In this document: piece after piece, positions 43,903 to 54,129 of the stretch
Numbering within the stretch: the stretch's first letter is position 1
How the letters are laid out: each line of letters opens with the position of its first letter
NCBI GenBank assembly: GCA_024644875.1
Contig: JAHEGY010000009.1
Location: 1-64,000, forward strand
Length of the DNA stretch: 64,000 bases
Reading direction: 5' to 3'
Source: Cyclobacteriaceae bacterium
Lineage (GTDB): Bacteria; Bacteroidota; Bacteroidia; Cytophagales; Cyclobacteriaceae
The notes under the pieces: generated by a model
Told to the model about the DNA's origin: nothing
Database searches by the model: none
Seen by the model: the letters and a program-made list of their open reading frames with translations, nothing else
Made by a program: the position numbers and the translations under genes

Positions 43903-45840
43903 ATGAAGAGACCATTAACACTTGTACTTATATTTATCCTGCTCATATCCACCTATTCAATTGCACAAACTTTATCCTTGCCAAAAATCTTCAGTGACCA
44001 CATGGTACTTCAAAGAAATAAGCCAATCAGTTTCTGGGGTAAGGGTATGCCTGGAAATGAGGTCTCCGTAGAGATCAGAAACAATGTTGCGGTTGAAACC
44101 ATTAAGGATGATGGTTCCTGGTTACTGGTATTCCCTGCTCTTAAGACTGGCGGGCCATTTGAGGTTCTGATAAAAGACAATACTTCAGCAATTACCTATA
44201 AAGATGTTTATGCAGGAGATATCTGGATTGCATCCGGACAATCAAACATGGAATGGAAGTTAAGCAATGTAAATAATGCAGAAACAGAAATCAAAAATGC
44301 TGACATTCCCTTGATCAGGATGTTTTATGTTGAAAACAGGATCTCAGATGTCCCGATGGATGATCTTGAAAGTGGAAGTTGGAATATTTGCACTCCTGAT
44401 ATTGCCAGGAATTTCTCAGCCGTTGCATACTTCTTCGGCAGATCGTTGCACCAGGATAAGAACATTCCGGTCGGATTAATAGATGCTACATGGGGAGGGA
44501 CTCCAGCTGAAGCATGGACTAGTAAAGATATGCTGTTGACCATGGGTGATTTTAATGATAGAATTAAGGAGATTGAAGAGAACACGGAATTTTTAAAGAC
44601 CGTTGAAGAAAATGAAGCTTTAAACCACCGACGTTCGGTAGCTGTATATGAATCATTCCAAGGCCTTGAAATGGGTGTAACGGATCCGGGTTATAATGAT
44701 GAATCATGGGAGAAAATTGAATTGCCAAATAAGGGTAGTTTAATACCGCAGATCACCTGGTTCAGGAAGAGTTTTGAAATGCCGTCGTTTAAAAAACAGT
44801 CATCCTTTCAACTCAGGCTGGGCCGGGTAAGTGATAATCCCGTGATCTTTCTGAACGGAAAGGAGGCTGGAAGGGGAGAAGGATCCAAGTTCATCAATAT
44901 AGAAATTCCCGGAAGATTGTTAAGAAAAGGAAAAAATGTAATCACAGTCAGGGCAGCAAACGGCTGGAGAAACATGGTGACTTTTATGGGACCGGAAACA
45001 GAAATGCTGATTACTGATAACGAAAACACCGTAAAGGTAGCCTTAAATGGCGAATGGAAATATAATAACCAGCTCGAGGAGCTCTTTCCTGAAGAGGTAG
45101 TTCGATACTCACATTATCCCGGTGTATTATTTAACGGAATGATCAATCCTGTTTTGCCTTATACACTCACCGGGGCAATATGGTATCAGGGAGAAAGCAA
45201 TGCTGGCCGGGCATATCAATACAGGACCTTATTCCCTAACATGATTGAGGACTGGCGTGTACGATGGAGGCAGGGGTATTTTCCTTTTCTGTTTGTCCAG
45301 TTGGCTAATTTTGAATCCCGCCAGGAAGAACCGGGAGAATCTGATTGGGCTGAATTGAGAGAGGCTCAATTGATGACTTTGAAATATCCCAAAACAGGAA
45401 TGGCTGTGATTATCGATATTGGAGAAGCTGACGATATCCATCCCCGTAACAAACAGGATGTTGGCGGCAGGCTTTATCTCGCTGCCAAAAAAATAGCCTA
45501 TGGAGAAGATATTATATACTCAGGACCAATCTACAGGCAAATGGAAGTAGCTGGCGGTAAAATCGAATTAGAATTTGATAATATGGGAAGTGGGCTGGTT
45601 TTGAGAAATAATGATTCCGGATCGGGTTTTGCTATTGCCGGAAAGGATAAAAAGTTCTACTGGGCTGATGCCACCACGGTTGTGAATAATAAAGTTATCA
45701 TTTCATCTGTCAATGTGGAAAATCCCGTTGCTGTACGTTATGCCTGGGATAAAAATCCGGTAAGTACATTATATAATAATGAAGGATTGCCGGCCTCTCC
45801 ATTTCGCACTGACTCCTGGAAAGGCATTACTGAAAGATAA
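43903..45840 (+). CDS. Sialate O-acetylesterase-like carbohydrate esterase
   Basis: The 645-residue protein has a signal peptide (cleavage near S-I-A-Q at 21) and the SGNH motif A-S-G-Q-S-N-M-E-W with nucleophile Ser114, plus W-G-G-T-P-A-E-A-W and G-A-I-W-Y-Q-G-E-S-N, and the distal D-D-I-H pair (about 508-511). Residues about 235-375 are an inserted beta-sandwich resembling a GH2 sugar-binding domain (W-F-R-K-S-F-E-M-P), usual for the SIAE family. It removes O-acetyl groups from sialic acid or plant/algal sugars; which one is not known. Confidence 0.9.
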   Translation: MKRPLTLVLIFILLISTYSIAQTLSLPKIFSDHMVLQRNKPISFWGKGMPGNEVSVEIRNNVAVETIKDDGSWLLVFPALKTGGPFEVLIKDNTSAITYKDVYAGDIWIASGQSNMEWKLSNVNNAETEIKNADIPLIRMFYVENRISDVPMDDLESGSWNICTPDIARNFSAVAYFFGRSLHQDKNIPVGLIDATWGGTPAEAWTSKDMLLTMGDFNDRIKEIEENTEFLKTVEENEALNHRRSVAVYESFQGLEMGVTDPGYNDESWEKIELPNKGSLIPQITWFRKSFEMPSFKKQSSFQLRLGRVSDNPVIFLNGKEAGRGEGSKFINIEIPGRLLRKGKNVITVRAANGWRNMVTFMGPETEMLITDNENTVKVALNGEWKYNNQLEELFPEEVVRYSHYPGVLFNGMINPVLPYTLTGAIWYQGESNAGRAYQYRTLFPNMIEDWRVRWRQGYFPFLFVQLANFESRQEEPGESDWAELREAQLMTLKYPKTGMAVIIDIGEADDIHPRNKQDVGGRLYLAAKKIAYGEDIIYSGPIYRQMEVAGGKIELEFDNMGSGLVLRNNDSGSGFAIAGKDKKFYWADATTVVNNKVIISSVNVENPVAVRYAWDKNPVSTLYNNEGLPASPFRTDSWKGITER

Positions 45841-45940
45841 GACAAGAAAAAAAACTTTTTTTTGTCGGAGAATTGACAGTTATTTTCTTGGGTTTGTTAG
45901 ATTCTTTTTATATATTGATTGGACAAAAACCCCTTTTAAT

Positions 45941-46486
45941 ATGAAAAATCTAAGAATATTGCCGCTTTTACTTTTACTAGTCCTGCTTTTCAGGTGTGAC
46001 CTCATCGACGAAATAAAAGGATTGGATGAGATTGATTTTGAAATCGAGTTGTATGCATCCCGTGATGTTAATATTGAGGAAGATGATCCGGACACGATCA
46101 ATGATACTTTTGTGATAAGTGCTACTTCCAATCCTGATGTTGCGGAATATATAAACGATATAACTGAATTTGACATCTGGAATATATACATTAAAATCCC
46201 TTTTTACAATGGAGAAGAGGGTATTCAATTTATTGGAAAAATAAATATTGGAGGTTTCGAAGCTGATTTTACCAAAGAACCCTACTTTGTTCCTAGTGAT
46301 TTATATAATTCTGGCGGCATTTATTATCTGGCGCTCAGCGAAGCTAATCTGCAGGCTTTGAATACAAAATTACTTAATGAAAAGAAGCTGGAGGGCAGTA
46401 TAACCGGAAAAGTGAGTGGTCAGCCCGTGGCCTTTACCATGGATTTTTATATTGATGCTACAGTATATGCAGAGATAAAGAAGTAA
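45941..46486 (+). CDS. Small lipoprotein of unknown function
   Basis: The frame is open from 45779, but ATG 45941 gives a textbook lipoprotein signal: M-K-N-L-R-I, a Leu-rich stretch and L-F-R-C. The mature part (about 165 residues) is acidic and strand-rich with I-D-F-E-I-E-L-Y-A and, near the end, G-S-I-T-G-K-V-S-G-Q-P-V-A-F-T-M. No known domain is evident. A strong terminator follows at 46503-46528. It could be read with the esterase, 100 bp upstream. Confidence 0.7.
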   Translation: MKNLRILPLLLLLVLLFRCDLIDEIKGLDEIDFEIELYASRDVNIEEDDPDTINDTFVISATSNPDVAEYINDITEFDIWNIYIKIPFYNGEEGIQFIGKINIGGFEADFTKEPYFVPSDLYNSGGIYYLALSEANLQALNTKLLNEKKLEGSITGKVSGQPVAFTMDFYIDATVYAEIKK

Positions 46487-46502
46487 GACATTTTAAATTT
46501 TT

Positions 46503-46528
46503 ATCCCGCTTCGGCGGGATTTTTTTTG
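46503..46528 (+). terminator. Rho-independent terminator with UUCG tetraloop
   Basis: ATCCCGC (46503-46509) pairs with GCGGGAT (46514-46520), closed by TTCG, and is followed by a T-run. It ends the lipoprotein transcript. Confidence 0.88.
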
Positions 46529-46680
46529 ATCATAAAAATATTAGAATTGGCTTATCGATAATATTTTTTCTGATGTTATTTTAAAACTACTATATTGCTA
46601 AGCTGTTCATTGAAAAAGCAAGGACAATATTGCATACATCGATTTATTAATATCATTTTAATATCTAATTATCGTTAACC

Positions 46681-47610
46681 ATGAGATACGAAAAACAACC
46701 CGGAAATGCCAGCATTGGATATTACCGGCAAAACGCATTCAACGAAAGAAAGAATAATACACCACTAAGGATCTTGACAGAAAATGATTGGGAACAATGG
46801 GAGAATAAGGGATATGTACATCTCCGGGATGTAGTTCCGAAGGATTACATAGACCGCTTGGTTGGACGTATCTGGGAATTTGAAGAAAAAGATCCGGATG
46901 ATCCCGCTACATGGTACAAACCACCCCGAAAAGAAATCGAAATGAAAGAATTGATCAATAGCGGTATGGTGGAAATGTATAATAATCCTTATATGTGGGA
47001 TATACGTCAGCATCCTAAGATATATGATATCTTCGTTGATATCTGGGGGACGGAGAAATTATGGGTGTCCATCGATCGCTGCAACCTCAACTTCCCGGTA
47101 CGGAAAGACGAGTTTAAAGGTTTTATACACTGGGATATCGATACCTCCGATCCCGATAGAAATAATAATGTACAGGGTGTATTATCGCTCTCTGATACAA
47201 CCAGTGAAACCGGGGGTTTCCAATGCGTACCTGACTTGTTTAAAGTCTTTGACGAGTGGGTAAAAACGCAGCCCGAAGACAGGGATCCTTTCAAGCCTGA
47301 TGTAACCGGTTTTGAAGTTGAACAAATAGAGACCCGGGCAGGTGACCTTCTAATCTGGAATAGCATGCTGGCACATGGAATAAGGCCTAACCGGTCCGCA
47401 GTGCCACGTATCGCCCAATATATTGCTATGACACCCGCACAGGAAGATAACCAGGAACTACGGGAATGGAGGATCAAATCATGGAGAGACCGAATTCCTC
47501 CTGAAGGATATGCATTTCCGGGTGATCCGAGAAATTGGGAACAGGAGAAATATGATCGTGCCGAATTGTCGGATCTGGGAGAAAAGTTACTTGGATTGAA
47601 AAACTGGTAA
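46681..47610 (+). CDS. Phytanoyl-CoA dioxygenase (PhyH) family protein
   Basis: The 309-residue protein is a non-haem Fe(II)/2-oxoglutarate-type oxygenase. The H-x-D motif is H150-W-D152 (F-I-H-W-D-I-D-T), and the distal His and 2-oxoglutarate-binding Arg lie in M-L-A-H-G-I-R-P-N-R-S. The middle has N-N-V-Q-G-V-L-S-L-S-D and G-G-F-Q-C-V-P, as in PhyH-like enzymes. The substrate is unknown; many bacterial members hydroxylate secondary metabolites or sugars. It stands alone, downstream of the terminator and with a 193-bp upstream spacer. Confidence 0.85.
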   Translation: MRYEKQPGNASIGYYRQNAFNERKNNTPLRILTENDWEQWENKGYVHLRDVVPKDYIDRLVGRIWEFEEKDPDDPATWYKPPRKEIEMKELINSGMVEMYNNPYMWDIRQHPKIYDIFVDIWGTEKLWVSIDRCNLNFPVRKDEFKGFIHWDIDTSDPDRNNNVQGVLSLSDTTSETGGFQCVPDLFKVFDEWVKTQPEDRDPFKPDVTGFEVEQIETRAGDLLIWNSMLAHGIRPNRSAVPRIAQYIAMTPAQEDNQELREWRIKSWRDRIPPEGYAFPGDPRNWEQEKYDRAELSDLGEKLLGLKNW

Positions 47611-47714
47611 AAGCATTTAAAACCGCCCCGAACCTAATTACCCTCAGTAGTTTTAATAAGGATATTACTAAATTCCTTATAATTGCAACCATATTCCATA
47701 TTCTATTGATTAGA

Positions 47715-47816
47715 ATGAGAAAGACATCAATTTCATTTAAGAAGTATTTTTTGCTACCGTTTACAGGATTAATAATTCTCCAGGCTTTCGGAGATATAAA
47801 TGAAAAACTGAAATAA
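47715..47816 (+). CDS. 33-residue membrane peptide, possible leader
   Basis: ATG 47715 opens a frame of 33 codons (M-R-K-T-S-I-S-F-K-K then a Leu/Ile/Phe-rich stretch) that ends 2 bp before the SDR start codon. It has a basic end and one hydrophobic segment like a signal anchor. Its tight coupling to the SDR would suit translational coupling, but a chance frame is possible. Confidence 0.25.
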   Translation: MRKTSISFKKYFLLPFTGLIILQAFGDINEKLK

Positions 47817-47818
47817 AA

Positions 47819-48844
47819 ATGGCAGAAGGCAGATTTGATAATCCTATAGTGGCAGCCCTGGCTGGCTTTCTGGATCTTTTTAGAAAGCAGGGACTCAGTG
47901 ACAGGCTGAAAGATTCAGACCGCATAGACGGTAAAACATGTTTAATTACAGGCGCTAATTCCGGATTGGGATTTGCCATTGCGGTGGACCTGGCAAAAAG
48001 AGGTAGCCATGTGATTATGGCCTGCCGGAGACAAATTCCAGAGGCAGGAGAGAAAGTAAAAGCTTTAAGTGGATCTGATAAGGTTGAAATGATGTACCTG
48101 GATCTTAGTAAAATAGATACTATTCACGATTTCTGTGATACCCTTAAGGCCAATAAAAGGATAATTGACATTTGTATCCTGAATGCCGGGGTAGCCTTGC
48201 CAAAATCACGCAAAACCAATTCCGGGCTTGAGGAACTTTTCCTGGTGAATTATCTTTCCAATGTTATAATGACCAGCCGTTTATTGAAAGATGGGACCAT
48301 TCCAAATGATACTTTGAATAATAATAAGCAAAACAAGGAATCAAGAATATTGTTTATTTCATCAGATTCTCATCAGGGCTCATCCTATGTGGACTATGAT
48401 GAATTTGGGAAATACCTGGAGTATGGTGTATCTAAAGGGATGGAATATTACAGCTATTATAAGTTGGTGGCCAATACTTATTTTACAGAATTATCACGAC
48501 GATTAAATTCAAAAAATAATATAGATGTTGCTGTACATGTAATATGCCCGGGACCTGTCAATACCAATATCGTGAAAGAGGCTCCCTGGCTTTTAAGAAA
48601 GATGTTACGAGGAATCTTTTTCGTTATTTTTAAATCCCCGGAATCAGCTGCCAAAGCTGTCGTCTACATGTCCATATCCGAGGATTATGCCGGCATCACC
48701 AATGAGTATCTGCACATGTTCAATATGAAAAAAATGGATCCAAAAGTATACGAAGTGGATGAAGGTATTAAACTATGGAAGGAAACGCACAAGCTTTGGA
48801 AGCAAGTTGACCCGGATTTTGTATCTTTGAGTGTGGTAGACTAG
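47819..48844 (+). CDS. Short-chain dehydrogenase/reductase (retinol-dehydrogenase-like)
   Basis: The 341-residue protein has the SDR NAD(P)-binding motif T-G-A-N-S-G-L-G (about 43-50), an N-A-G motif (about 122-124), Ser in F-I-S-S-D-S and the Tyr/Lys pair in S-Y-Y-K. An N-terminal helix of about 35 residues and a long C-terminal tail resemble the light-dependent protochlorophyllide/retinol reductase branch. The substrate is not clear. The CotH gene starts 13 bp downstream, so they may be co-transcribed. Confidence 0.88.
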   Translation: MAEGRFDNPIVAALAGFLDLFRKQGLSDRLKDSDRIDGKTCLITGANSGLGFAIAVDLAKRGSHVIMACRRQIPEAGEKVKALSGSDKVEMMYLDLSKIDTIHDFCDTLKANKRIIDICILNAGVALPKSRKTNSGLEELFLVNYLSNVIMTSRLLKDGTIPNDTLNNNKQNKESRILFISSDSHQGSSYVDYDEFGKYLEYGVSKGMEYYSYYKLVANTYFTELSRRLNSKNNIDVAVHVICPGPVNTNIVKEAPWLLRKMLRGIFFVIFKSPESAAKAVVYMSISEDYAGITNEYLHMFNMKKMDPKVYEVDEGIKLWKETHKLWKQVDPDFVSLSVVD

Positions 48845-48857
48845 TGCGAAAGAGAAT

Positions 48858-51065
48858 ATGTTGCGAAGATTACTTTTTTATTATTTAACCAGTTTATTTT
48901 TTTTAGGACTGTCAGAGACCAAGGCTCAAGATAATCAGACTGATCACTGGGAGACATTAATATATCCTTACCAGCCCTGGCAATATTTACCGGCTACTTC
49001 TGAACCACCATCAGACTGGAATGAATTGAACTTTGATGATAGTCAGTGGGAAGCAGGACCCGGTGGAATTGGATATGCGGATGGCGATGATTCAACACAA
49101 ATCCAACCAGTCATTTCAGTCTACATGCGTATGAAATTTTACCTGATGGATACCAGCAATATAACCGATATGTTATTTTATATTGACTTCGACGATGCTT
49201 TCATAGGATATATTAATGGAACAGAAATTGCCAGGTCAAACATTAACGGGGTAAATCCAGCATATGATACTGAAGCAAATTCTCCCCGGGAAGCAACCAT
49301 GTATACGGGTGGTCTTCCCCAGGAATTTCAGATCCCGGCCTCAAATTTGAAGAATATAATATCAAATGGTGAAAATGTACTTGCCCTTCAGGTTCATAAC
49401 CGGTCGATAAGTTCCAGTGATTTATCGGCAATTCCATTTTTGCTGGTAGGTGTAAAGGATTCTTCCAAAACCTATCAGGACAATCCGGAATGGTTTATAT
49501 CGCCCCTCGATTTTTATTCTTCTCATTTACCCATAGTATCCATCAACACATTGGGAAATACGATTCCGGATGAACCCAGGATCAAAGCAGAAATGGGAAT
49601 AATTGACCACGGACCCGGCAAAGTGAATCATAAAGCTGATTCCTTCAATGCTTTTCATAGGTGGATAAGCATTGAAATAAGAGGTGAATCTGCTCAGATG
49701 TTTCCAAAGAAATCTTATAGTTTCGAAACCCAGGACTCCCTGGGAGAGAACCGGAATGTATCTTTGATGGGCCTTCCTGAAGAAAATGACTGGATCTTAT
49801 ATGCTCCATATTCTGACAAGACATTGATAAAGAATGTCTTAACGTATAAACTGGCCCGTGATATGGGCAGGTATGCTTCCAGAACCCAATATTGTGAGTT
49901 GTTTATCGATGGAAGTTATAAGGGCCTGTATGTGCTGATGGAGAAGATCAAACAGGACAAGAACAGGGTGGATATTTCAAAGCTGAGACCTGAAGATATT
50001 GAAGGCGATCAATTAACGGGGGGATACATACTTCGGGTTGACAAAGTGGATAATAATGATTTTCCCGCTTTCATTGCATTCCCAGGTGTTTCAATACCTG
50101 GAGAAGAACCAGTAAGACTGCAGTATTTTGATCCACAGGGAGAAGATCTGCACACAGCACAACAAATATACATAAGGGATTACGTAAGGCAGTTTGAACA
50201 GGCTTTGAATTTTGGATCTTATCTGAGCTATTTCAGAGGATATCATGATTTTATAGATAAGGATGCCTTGGTAGATTTCATTATAATTAATGAGATCTCC
50301 AAAAATATCGATGCCTATATTTTCAGTACATATATGTTTAAGGACAGGGATGGCAAGGGAGGCAAACTTACTATGGGACCAGTATGGGATTTTAATATAG
50401 CATATGGAAACGTAGACTATAATTCAGCCGCCGAAACAGTAAGAGGTTGGATGTATGATGAAGGATACAGGATGTATTGGTTCAGAAGAATGATGACCGA
50501 TCCTGCTCTGCGAAATAAAATGAGTTGCAGATGGCATGAACTGAGATCAAATGTTTTTAGTGATGGGGTAGTATTTGGATATATTGACAGCCTGGTGATG
50601 GCGCTTCAGGAACCGATCAGAGATAATTTCAGACGGTGGCCTGTTCTTGGACAGTATGTATGGCCTAATTCGTTTATAGGAGATACCCATGAAGAAGAGA
50701 TCTCATTCCTTAAGAACTGGCTCTATGACCGCCTTCACTGGATGGATAATAATATCAATGATTCTTGTGTCGAAAGCATTCATCCCAATTCTGAAAGTGA
50801 AATCAAGGTTGATATCTTTCCTAATCCATTTTCAGATGAGGTGTATATAGAATATAATTACCAGAATGAATTTGTTAAACAATTGGCCGTCTATGAACTT
50901 TCCGGGTCACTACTCTGGATTGATGAATTTGACGATGAGCCTTCAAAAAGGATCAAATGGAGTACTTTGGGCTCAGATAACCCAACTCTTTCCAAAGGGA
51001 TCTACCTGATGCAGCTCACCTTCTCAGACGGGGCCCAGGTTACCCGTAAAATCATAAGGAACTAA
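48858..51065 (+). CDS. CotH kinase family protein with C-terminal sorting domain
   Basis: The 735-residue protein has a signal peptide, an N-terminal beta-sandwich (about 30-200), the CotH kinase domain (about 230-565, with S-Y-K-G-L-Y-V-L-M-E-K-I-K and G-P-V-W-D-F-N) and a last 75 residues that start V-D-I-F-P-N-P-F and include a G-I-Y-L-M-Q-L segment, typical of Por secretion (T9SS) sorting domains. CotH proteins are atypical kinases, known from Bacillus spores and fungal adhesins. Here it is probably a surface protein secreted by T9SS. It follows the SDR by 13 bp. Confidence 0.85.
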   Translation: MLRRLLFYYLTSLFFLGLSETKAQDNQTDHWETLIYPYQPWQYLPATSEPPSDWNELNFDDSQWEAGPGGIGYADGDDSTQIQPVISVYMRMKFYLMDTSNITDMLFYIDFDDAFIGYINGTEIARSNINGVNPAYDTEANSPREATMYTGGLPQEFQIPASNLKNIISNGENVLALQVHNRSISSSDLSAIPFLLVGVKDSSKTYQDNPEWFISPLDFYSSHLPIVSINTLGNTIPDEPRIKAEMGIIDHGPGKVNHKADSFNAFHRWISIEIRGESAQMFPKKSYSFETQDSLGENRNVSLMGLPEENDWILYAPYSDKTLIKNVLTYKLARDMGRYASRTQYCELFIDGSYKGLYVLMEKIKQDKNRVDISKLRPEDIEGDQLTGGYILRVDKVDNNDFPAFIAFPGVSIPGEEPVRLQYFDPQGEDLHTAQQIYIRDYVRQFEQALNFGSYLSYFRGYHDFIDKDALVDFIIINEISKNIDAYIFSTYMFKDRDGKGGKLTMGPVWDFNIAYGNVDYNSAAETVRGWMYDEGYRMYWFRRMMTDPALRNKMSCRWHELRSNVFSDGVVFGYIDSLVMALQEPIRDNFRRWPVLGQYVWPNSFIGDTHEEEISFLKNWLYDRLHWMDNNINDSCVESIHPNSESEIKVDIFPNPFSDEVYIEYNYQNEFVKQLAVYELSGSLLWIDEFDDEPSKRIKWSTLGSDNPTLSKGIYLMQLTFSDGAQVTRKIIRN

Positions 51066-51078
51066 TTTTGGTAGTTTA

Positions 51079-53448
51079 TTATTCGTATTTTAAGGAATTT
51101 GCGGGATTCAGTTGAGAGGCACGATAAATTTTCCTTCCTGAGGTTATTACAGCAAATACCACTATGATGCCGACTGATATTATAAATATACCTGGTCCCA
51201 TGTCTATATGGTGTTCGAAAACATCTCCCAGGAAGGCTTTCATAAAGTAATAGCCCAATATGGAACCAAATATGGAGGCTATCATCAAGATGATTAAGAA
51301 CTCCCTGTTCAGTAAATTGAATATCTGAAGAACAGAAGCACCCATAACTTTTCTGATCCCGATTTCTTTTATTCGCTTGTTTATATTTAACGAAACCATG
51401 GAAAACAAACCTGTGGTACTCAGGAATAAGGCAAATATCGACATAACAATAAACTGCTTCAATATGCCCATATTTATATATTCAGCTTCTTTTAATGCTT
51501 CTTCCTGGTAATATCCTTCAAATGGTTTATTAGGAAAAAGTACTTTCCAATTAGCTGATAATCCCTCATACACATCGGTAATATTTTCTTTTTCAGCCTG
51601 TACGCATAGCATTTTGCAATCTTGGTCAGATATTTTCTTCAGTATAACAGGCTTTATAGGGCGGTGAAGACCATAGGGCATATAGTTTTGTATTACACCA
51701 ACAATATAATAAGTCTTGTTATCCATTTTAATTCCTTGTGAGTAGGGGTCCCCTATATCATAGGTTTCAAGAAACTGTTCATTAACAATTATGCTTTCAT
51801 TCATATCGTTCTCTGACCTGGTTATAAAATCCCGTCCACTAATCAATTTTAATTCAAGTGTATTTAGATAGTTTTCTCCAATCAATAATCTTTGAGCATG
51901 ATGTTCTTCTCCATCGATATCAATCTCAATGTTTTCAAATCCAAATCCTACATTATGGATTGCACCCGCAACCTGATTTATGCCGTTAATATCTGCAACT
52001 GAATTTCTGTAAACCTCGAAATCCTGACTTTCATACAGTGGAACAACAAGTACTTCATCCTTGTTGTATCCAAAATCGAGCTCTGACTGATACCGGGCAT
52101 TTAAGGATAGGGCTATTCCGGCAAATATGGCCGTGATGGATAATCCGAATTGCCAGGTTAAAAGTATGCGATTGAATGGATTTGTTCCCCCGAGTTTCAG
52201 ATCTCCCTTTAAAATGTTGGAGGGTTGAAATTTTGAAATATAGAATGCAGGATAGGCTCCGGCAAGCAAGGTTACCAGTATAAGAACTACTATCAGATAC
52301 ATAATAAGAGCTATGTTCGAAAAGTAATCCAGTGACAACTCAATAGGCCATTGAACATTCATCCAGAGGATCCACATCCTGGCAATTTCCATCGCTATCA
52401 GCAGGGCAATCATGCTTTGGATAAGATTTTCAAATAAGAACTGTATTAAAACCTGTTTTTTCAAACTTCCGAATGTTTTTCTAATACCAATTTCTTTTAA
52501 TCGTTTTTGCGCATAAGCAATGGCGGTATTGGTGAAATTGAAACAGGCGATAAACAGAATGATCAGGTTCATGAATAGAGATCCATAGAGGGCAGATAAT
52601 GGCAATCCAGACCAGGTAATAGAAGAATAGAGATTTCTTGATTCATCTTTCTGGTCTTTGAATGGCATCAGATAGAACTGGTCTACTTTCCATGTTTCAA
52701 GTAGTTCGTTATTCTTTTCGGCATACCTCTTTAAATTTTCTTCCACTTGTGCAGGATCAATATCCTTTTCCAAATTGATATAGGTGATAGATGGAATTTG
52801 TACCGTCCATGAATCCTCATTTAACTGGTATATTTCATATATGTTCTCATATGGTGCTATTATGTCAAATTTGAAGCTGGAATTTTCCGGGATCTTATCT
52901 ACAATTCCTCCAATAACAAAACTTTGAACAATCTGGTTGTTTAATACAATCTCTAATGGTTTTCCAAGAGAATTTTCTTCACCAAAGTATTTTTTTGAAA
53001 AATCCTGGCTGATCAGGACGGTATTTTTTTCATGGAAAGTTGTTCGTTCACCGGTAATAAGCGGGAAATTAAATTGATCGAAAAAATTATAATCAGCAAA
53101 AAATAGATTTTCTGAATGGGTATTATCTTCATACTTAATTATAACTCTTGAGGTCCCAAACCGGGTAAAGGATTCAATACCAGATATTTGAGTGCTTATT
53201 TCGGGACCTAAAGGAAGGGGAGTAATTCCCCATCTTTGAGTTTCATTTTCGATTGATCTTAAGCTGTTAATCCTGTATATGAAGTCAGTATTCTTATATT
53301 GATTATCGAATTTCAATTCATAATCAACCAGAGCATATGTAATTATTATACCGGATAAACCAATTCCTAATCCAATAATATTGATCAGGGTATAGGTCAG
53401 ATTTTTTTTCAGACTACGATATGTAGTTTTCAGATAGTTTATTAACAT
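51079..53448 (-). CDS. MacB/FtsX-type ABC transporter permease (copy 2)
   Basis: The 789-residue protein has the same plan as copy 1: N-terminal segment (about 18-40), MacB-type periplasmic domain (about 50-270), FtsX block with E-I-G-I-R-K-T-F-G (about 280-400), second periplasmic region and a final FtsX block with E-I-G-I-R-K-V-M-G-A-S. It ends N-P-A-N-S-L-K-Y-E. No ATPase is next to it. It converges on the CotH gene, 13 bp apart. Its upstream leader contains a long hairpin at 53482-53547. Confidence 0.92.
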   Translation of the reverse strand: MLINYLKTTYRSLKKNLTYTLINIIGLGIGLSGIIITYALVDYELKFDNQYKNTDFIYRINSLRSIENETQRWGITPLPLGPEISTQISGIESFTRFGTSRVIIKYEDNTHSENLFFADYNFFDQFNFPLITGERTTFHEKNTVLISQDFSKKYFGEENSLGKPLEIVLNNQIVQSFVIGGIVDKIPENSSFKFDIIAPYENIYEIYQLNEDSWTVQIPSITYINLEKDIDPAQVEENLKRYAEKNNELLETWKVDQFYLMPFKDQKDESRNLYSSITWSGLPLSALYGSLFMNLIILFIACFNFTNTAIAYAQKRLKEIGIRKTFGSLKKQVLIQFLFENLIQSMIALLIAMEIARMWILWMNVQWPIELSLDYFSNIALIMYLIVVLILVTLLAGAYPAFYISKFQPSNILKGDLKLGGTNPFNRILLTWQFGLSITAIFAGIALSLNARYQSELDFGYNKDEVLVVPLYESQDFEVYRNSVADINGINQVAGAIHNVGFGFENIEIDIDGEEHHAQRLLIGENYLNTLELKLISGRDFITRSENDMNESIIVNEQFLETYDIGDPYSQGIKMDNKTYYIVGVIQNYMPYGLHRPIKPVILKKISDQDCKMLCVQAEKENITDVYEGLSANWKVLFPNKPFEGYYQEEALKEAEYINMGILKQFIVMSIFALFLSTTGLFSMVSLNINKRIKEIGIRKVMGASVLQIFNLLNREFLIILMIASIFGSILGYYFMKAFLGDVFEHHIDMGPGIFIISVGIIVVFAVITSGRKIYRASQLNPANSLKYE

Positions 53449-53481
53449 ATTATTAAACCAATAAATTTAAAAAATTCAGTA

Positions 53482-53547
53482 GCACAACTTTAGATTTCAT
53501 AGGAGATTCATTCCATGATCTCCGTTATTGAAAGACTAAAGTTGTGC
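53482..53547. repeat. Long inverted repeat in the leader of permease copy 2
   Basis: GCACAACTTTAG (53482-53493) and CTAAAGTTGTGC (53536-53547) are perfect 12-bp complements; between them GGAGAT (53502-53507) pairs with ATCTCC (53518-53523), extended by CAT/ATG with one bulge. A T-run follows on each strand, a few bases from either end. Transcribed in either direction it would form a two-part hairpin with terminator character. Start codon of the permease lies 34 bp to the left on the minus strand. Confidence 0.75.
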
Positions 53548-54129
53548 CATTTTTTTAAACTGTTGTAAATCAGGCCTATACGATATTTTTTAATATTTAT
53601 AAATACCAGTATGTGTCATTCTTATACAGTTTATGACCGATTTCGGGCAGTTAATCACTTAATTTTTAATTCCAGGGACTTTATTGTTTAACCTAAAAAT
53701 ATTCTTTGGGATTCAATACACGAATAATTCATTTTTCAGGGATATTTATTACACTAAAAGAAAGATATAGTACAATAATTTAACTCTTTCTATAGTATGG
53801 CTAATCTTATTTAATTACAATTGACGAATTTGTTTGAAAAATTTACTCTACCGAAATATGATATATATCAGCTTTTTGGATTCGTATTACTAATAAAAGA
53901 TGCCATAATACCCCAAAAAGTAACATTTTATTGTTTCGATAATAACAGATAAGATATTGTAAATGTACAATTTATACTAAACTATTGACATTGATACTTT
54001 AGCTTTTTAAATTTGATACACTTTCTTCTTTTGGGAGTGTTGGAAGAATAATCAAGCACATTTTTTTAAAGAAGGAATTTTTTAATTTACCTAACTAATT
54101 TATTAAAGTACTACTAAAGTCACAGCATC
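53548..54129. other. AT-rich intergenic region without genes
   Basis: About 580 bp between the divergent permease (minus) and the small protein gene (plus). It is very AT-rich with scattered A/T tracts; no open frame, RNA gene or repeat beyond the hairpin at its left edge. A likely promoter lies at its right side (53985-54015). Confidence 0.6.
53985..54015 (+). promoter_or_regulatory. Bacteroidota-type promoter for the 54130 gene
   Basis: TTG at 53985-53987 is followed after 20 nt by TAAATTTG (54008-54015), matching the Bacteroidota consensus TTG-N19-21-TAnnTTTG. The start site would be near 54022, leaving a leader of about 108 nt before ATG 54130. Confidence 0.55.

Noticed and set aside
46681-51065. 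Biosynthetic gene cluster made of the PhyH-like oxygenase, SDR and CotH
   Set aside because: No synthase, carrier protein or other core enzyme is nearby; the genes only share a strand, and a 208-bp gap separates the oxygenase from the SDR.
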